A stretch of DNA of 7,322 bases from JANXYY01 sp035530875. Lineage in GTDB: Bacteria; Actinomycetota; Actinomycetes; Nanopelagicales; Nanopelagicaceae. The DNA lies in NCBI GenBank assembly GCA_035530875.1, contig DATKUB010000027.1, forward strand, positions 1 through 7,322. Direction: 5' to 3'. The notes under the pieces are model-generated. The model saw only the letters and a list, made by a program, of their open reading frames with translations. It ran no database searches and was not told where the DNA came from. Below, one piece after another: positions 5,234 to 7,322 of this stretch; positions within the stretch are counted from its first letter, which is position 1; each line of letters begins with the position of its first letter. Made by a program: the position numbers and the translations under genes.

Positions 5234-6976
5234 ATGCTTGAAGAAATCCGAATCCGCTCTATGGGTGTTATTGGTGACGCCGTTCTGGAGTTGTCGCCTG
5301 GGTTGAATGTTCTCAGCGGCGAAACCGGTGCGGGCAAGACGATGATCATCACGGCTCTTAACTTGGTTCTGGGCGGCAAAGCGGACGGATCATTGGTGCG
5401 CACTGGCACCGATCGGTTGACTGTATCTGCTCGGTTCCAAGTCGAGGAAGGTCATCCAGCGCGTAAAATAGTTTCAGACGCTGGAGCAGAAATTGAAGAA
5501 GAGAGCGCAATTCTTGCGCGATCGGTAAGTGATCAAGGACGTAGTCGAGCCTTAATTTCCGGTTCTCCGGTAAACGCTTCTACTTTGGCGGAAATAGCGA
5601 CGGAAATTATTTCGATCCATGCACAATCTGCAAATGTGCGCCTTCTTAAAACAAGTGCGCAGCGAGAAATTCTTGATCTTTTCGGCGGTTCAGAACTTTC
5701 GATCATTTTCATGCAATATCAGGACGCATACTCCCACTTCCGTGAAACGGAGCAAAAATTACTGGACATTCGACGACTGGGAGCTTTAGCCGATCTAGAG
5801 GTCACCGAATATCGAGCACTAGTTGACGACGTAGGGCTTGTTTCTCCTCAACCTGGCGAACTGGAACACCTCGCCAGTGAAATGGCCAGACTTGATTACA
5901 TTGACGAACTGCGCGAAGCCGCGACGGTGGCTCACGATGCAATCGTCGGGGGAGCGGGCGAGGATGTAACCGGTTTGTCGTTATTGGCTCAGGCAGTTAA
6001 GGCGTTAGAGAAAGTTCAATCAAGAGATCCGAATTTAAGATCGATTCTTGATCGGCTGACTGAACCAATCTTGATCGTGAAAGAAATTGCGGGCGAAATT
6101 GCTAGTTATGAGACTTCGCTCGACGCAGACCCCAGTCGACTTGAATCACTTCATGAGAGAAGATCGGTGCTTTCGGCGCTGCTGCGACGTCACAGCCTTT
6201 CCGTGGCTTCAGACGACAATGCGTTGATTGAAATTGTAAAAAGATCTCAATTGGCCGAGGAAATCCTGTTAGGACGGGAAAACCTCGATTTAGAGATACA
6301 AGCCGGTGTTGAGTCTGTTGAATCTGCTCGCAAGCACCTAGTCGTCGCAGCTATGAAATTATCCTTGGCTCGACAGGGAATAGCAGATCAGATCTCTCAA
6401 TTAGTCACTGTCAAGATTCGAGAACTGGCGATGCCGAACGCTGAGTTTTCAGTCAAGGTTCAGTCTAGGAATTCAGAAGACGGCTTAGAAATCAATGGAA
6501 GTAGGGTCGCTTTCTCCGCCACCGGCGTGGACGAGGTTGAAATGTTGCTTTCAGCCCATGTTGGTGGGGCGCCAGTACCACTGGCAAAAGGTGCAAGTGG
6601 TGGCGAGCTCTCCAGAGTGATGTTGGCCCTCGAGGTGGTGCTGGCCCGGAACTCGAAAGTAAAAACGTTTGTCTTTGATGAAGTCGATGCAGGCGTAGGC
6701 GGCAAGGCAGCAATCGAAGTTGGTCGGCAACTTGCCGAACTTGCCAGGGACGCGCAGGTCATCGTGGTCACTCACCTTGCCCAGGTGGCCGCCTTTGCCG
6801 ATGCCCATTACACGGTGCGAAAGTCTGAGGACGGTCTAGTAAGCGAAAGTGATGTTCGCCTTTTGAACCAAGCCGAGCGTGTCATCGAACTGGCTCGAAT
6901 GCTCGCAGGTCAAGAGGAGTCAGATAGCGCTCGTAGACACGCCGAGGAATTACTTGAGATGGCGCGCCGGACGTAA
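5234..6976 (+). CDS. recN: DNA repair protein RecN
   Basis: This encodes 580 residues of the SMC-like ATPase RecN, which acts early in double-strand break repair by homologous recombination. Walker A GETGAGKT is at residues 29-36. The long middle part, about 150-400, is rich in charged residues and leucine heptads and forms the coiled-coil arm. The ABC signature SGGELSR is at 455-461, Walker B ends in FDEVDAG (481-487, D482/E483), and the H-loop is VVTHLAQV (511-518, H514). The family is usually 550-590 residues, so the gene is intact. I prefer ATG 5234 (MLEEIRIRSMGVI), which matches the usual RecN N-terminus and lies 2 bases after the nadK stop; ATG 5216 would add MARRVR and overlap nadK by 16 bases. 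No LexA-type box is seen upstream, because the gene is embedded in the operon. Confidence 0.96.
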   Translation: MLEEIRIRSMGVIGDAVLELSPGLNVLSGETGAGKTMIITALNLVLGGKADGSLVRTGTDRLTVSARFQVEEGHPARKIVSDAGAEIEEESAILARSVSDQGRSRALISGSPVNASTLAEIATEIISIHAQSANVRLLKTSAQREILDLFGGSELSIIFMQYQDAYSHFRETEQKLLDIRRLGALADLEVTEYRALVDDVGLVSPQPGELEHLASEMARLDYIDELREAATVAHDAIVGGAGEDVTGLSLLAQAVKALEKVQSRDPNLRSILDRLTEPILIVKEIAGEIASYETSLDADPSRLESLHERRSVLSALLRRHSLSVASDDNALIEIVKRSQLAEEILLGRENLDLEIQAGVESVESARKHLVVAAMKLSLARQGIADQISQLVTVKIRELAMPNAEFSVKVQSRNSEDGLEINGSRVAFSATGVDEVEMLLSAHVGGAPVPLAKGASGGELSRVMLALEVVLARNSKVKTFVFDEVDAGVGGKAAIEVGRQLAELARDAQVIVVTHLAQVAAFADAHYTVRKSEDGLVSESDVRLLNQAERVIELARMLAGQEESDSARRHAEELLEMARRT

Positions 6977-7062
6977 CTGGGCTTTTAGCCCGGGACGCTG
7001 TTAGCCTAAGAACCCGTGGACGGGCGAGTTTCCTCGCCGCACACGATCTGCGGGAGTCCTTG
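6977..7062 (+). promoter_or_regulatory. recN-pyrG spacer with candidate promoter and leader hairpins
   Basis: These 86 bases contain several elements. A hairpin just after the recN stop pairs 6977-6983 with 6987-6993 (core GGGCT/AGCCC) but has no following T-run. TG-T-TAGCCT at 6999-7007 fits an extended -10 with TAnnnT, and would start transcription near 7014; a clear -35 is missing. Downstream, GGCGAG (7023-7028) pairs with CTCGCC (7033-7038) around TTTC, and a smaller CCCG/CGGG stem (7013-7016 with 7021-7024) overlaps it, so the two cannot form fully together. The pyrG ribosome binding site GGGAG is at 7052-7056. The region may give pyrG its own promoter and a structured leader; this is inferred from pattern only. 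Confidence 0.35.
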
Positions 7063-7322
7063 GTGGCTAGTTCACATATAACCAGGCATGTTTTTGTTAC
7101 CGGTGGCGTTGCCTCTTCGCTTGGCAAAGGGCTCACTGCATCAAGCCTCGGTCGATTGCTCAGGGCTCGCGGCTTAAGCGTGACAATGCAGAAACTGGAT
7201 CCTTATCTCAATGTGGATCCGGGCACGATGAACCCCTTTCAACATGGTGAAGTATTCGTCACTGATGATGGAGCAGAGACAGATCTCGATATCGGTCACT
7301 ATGAGCGCTTTTTAGATACAGA
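7063..7322 (+). CDS. pyrG: CTP synthase, N-terminal part (truncated by window end)
   Basis: Only the first 86 codons are present. The enzyme converts UTP to CTP using ATP and glutamine, the last step of pyrimidine nucleotide synthesis. The visible part is the start of the synthetase (amidoligase) domain: HVFVTGGVASSLGKGL (P-loop, about residues 9-24), LGRLLRARGLSVTMQKLDPYLNVDPGTMNP and HGEVFVTDDGAETDLDIGHYERF, all signatures of bacterial CTP synthase. The P-loop reads GGVASSLGKG where most bacterial enzymes have GGVVSSLGKG, a mild change. The GTG start at 7063 is supported by GGGAG 6 bases upstream and by the normal distance to the P-loop; a TTG directly before it (7060) is less likely. The glutaminase domain lies beyond the window. 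Confidence 0.96.
   Translation, partial: MASSHITRHVFVTGGVASSLGKGLTASSLGRLLRARGLSVTMQKLDPYLNVDPGTMNPFQHGEVFVTDDGAETDLDIGHYERFLDT

Noticed and set aside
7063..7322. The GGVASSLGKG P-loop variant of PyrG as a functional novelty
   Set aside because: The changed position is a small hydrophobic residue that varies in the family (Val, Ile), and the catalytic glycines and lysine are intact.

Overview
This window looks like a chromosomal segment of an actinobacterium with only moderate G+C (about half, by eye). Three things suggest this. The order TPR protein, small protein, tlyA, nadK, recN, pyrG is the arrangement around Rv1691-Rv1699 in Mycobacterium tuberculosis and its counterparts in Streptomyces. 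The 5S rRNA is, from memory, close to the Streptomyces type. The TPR protein and the short SSB-like protein are both recognisable actinobacterial families. The moderate G+C and AT-tolerant codon use would fit a streamlined freshwater or marine lineage such as the Nanopelagicales, but that is a guess.

Layout. Positions 1-526 are the 3' end of a 23S rRNA gene (peptidyl transferase centre, A-loop and sarcin-ricin loop), followed by a short spacer with a strong hairpin, a complete 5S rRNA (597-713) and a perfect intrinsic terminator (722-756) that ends the rRNA operon. A TPR protein (798-1976) follows closely; its long Arg/Ser/Gly-rich N-terminus is encoded by nearly exact 42-bp and 60-bp direct repeats. 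A convergent metallo-beta-lactamase-fold hydrolase (1973-2926, minus strand) shares its last four bases with the TPR gene. A 132-bp divergent spacer leads into a plus-strand block: SSB-like OB-fold protein (3059-3376), a 52-residue conserved small protein (3418-3576), tlyA (3601-4401), nadK (4398-5231) and recN (5234-6976). An 86-bp leader with hairpins precedes pyrG (7063 onward), which is cut by the window end.

How the genes fit together. tlyA, nadK and recN are tightly packed (4-bp overlap, then 2-bp gap), pointing to one transcript with coupled translation. TlyA methylates rRNA and sits about 3 kb downstream of the rRNA operon. The SSB-like protein and RecN both belong to DNA maintenance. 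NadK and PyrG are housekeeping enzymes of nucleotide and cofactor metabolism. I see no mobile element, CRISPR array, tRNA or phage signature. I do not see a convincing new defence or biosynthetic system. The points most worth checking are the homogenised repeat array in the TPR protein, the replacement of the HAD-phosphatase slot seen in relatives by an inverted MBL hydrolase plus an SSB-like gene, and the structured pyrG leader.
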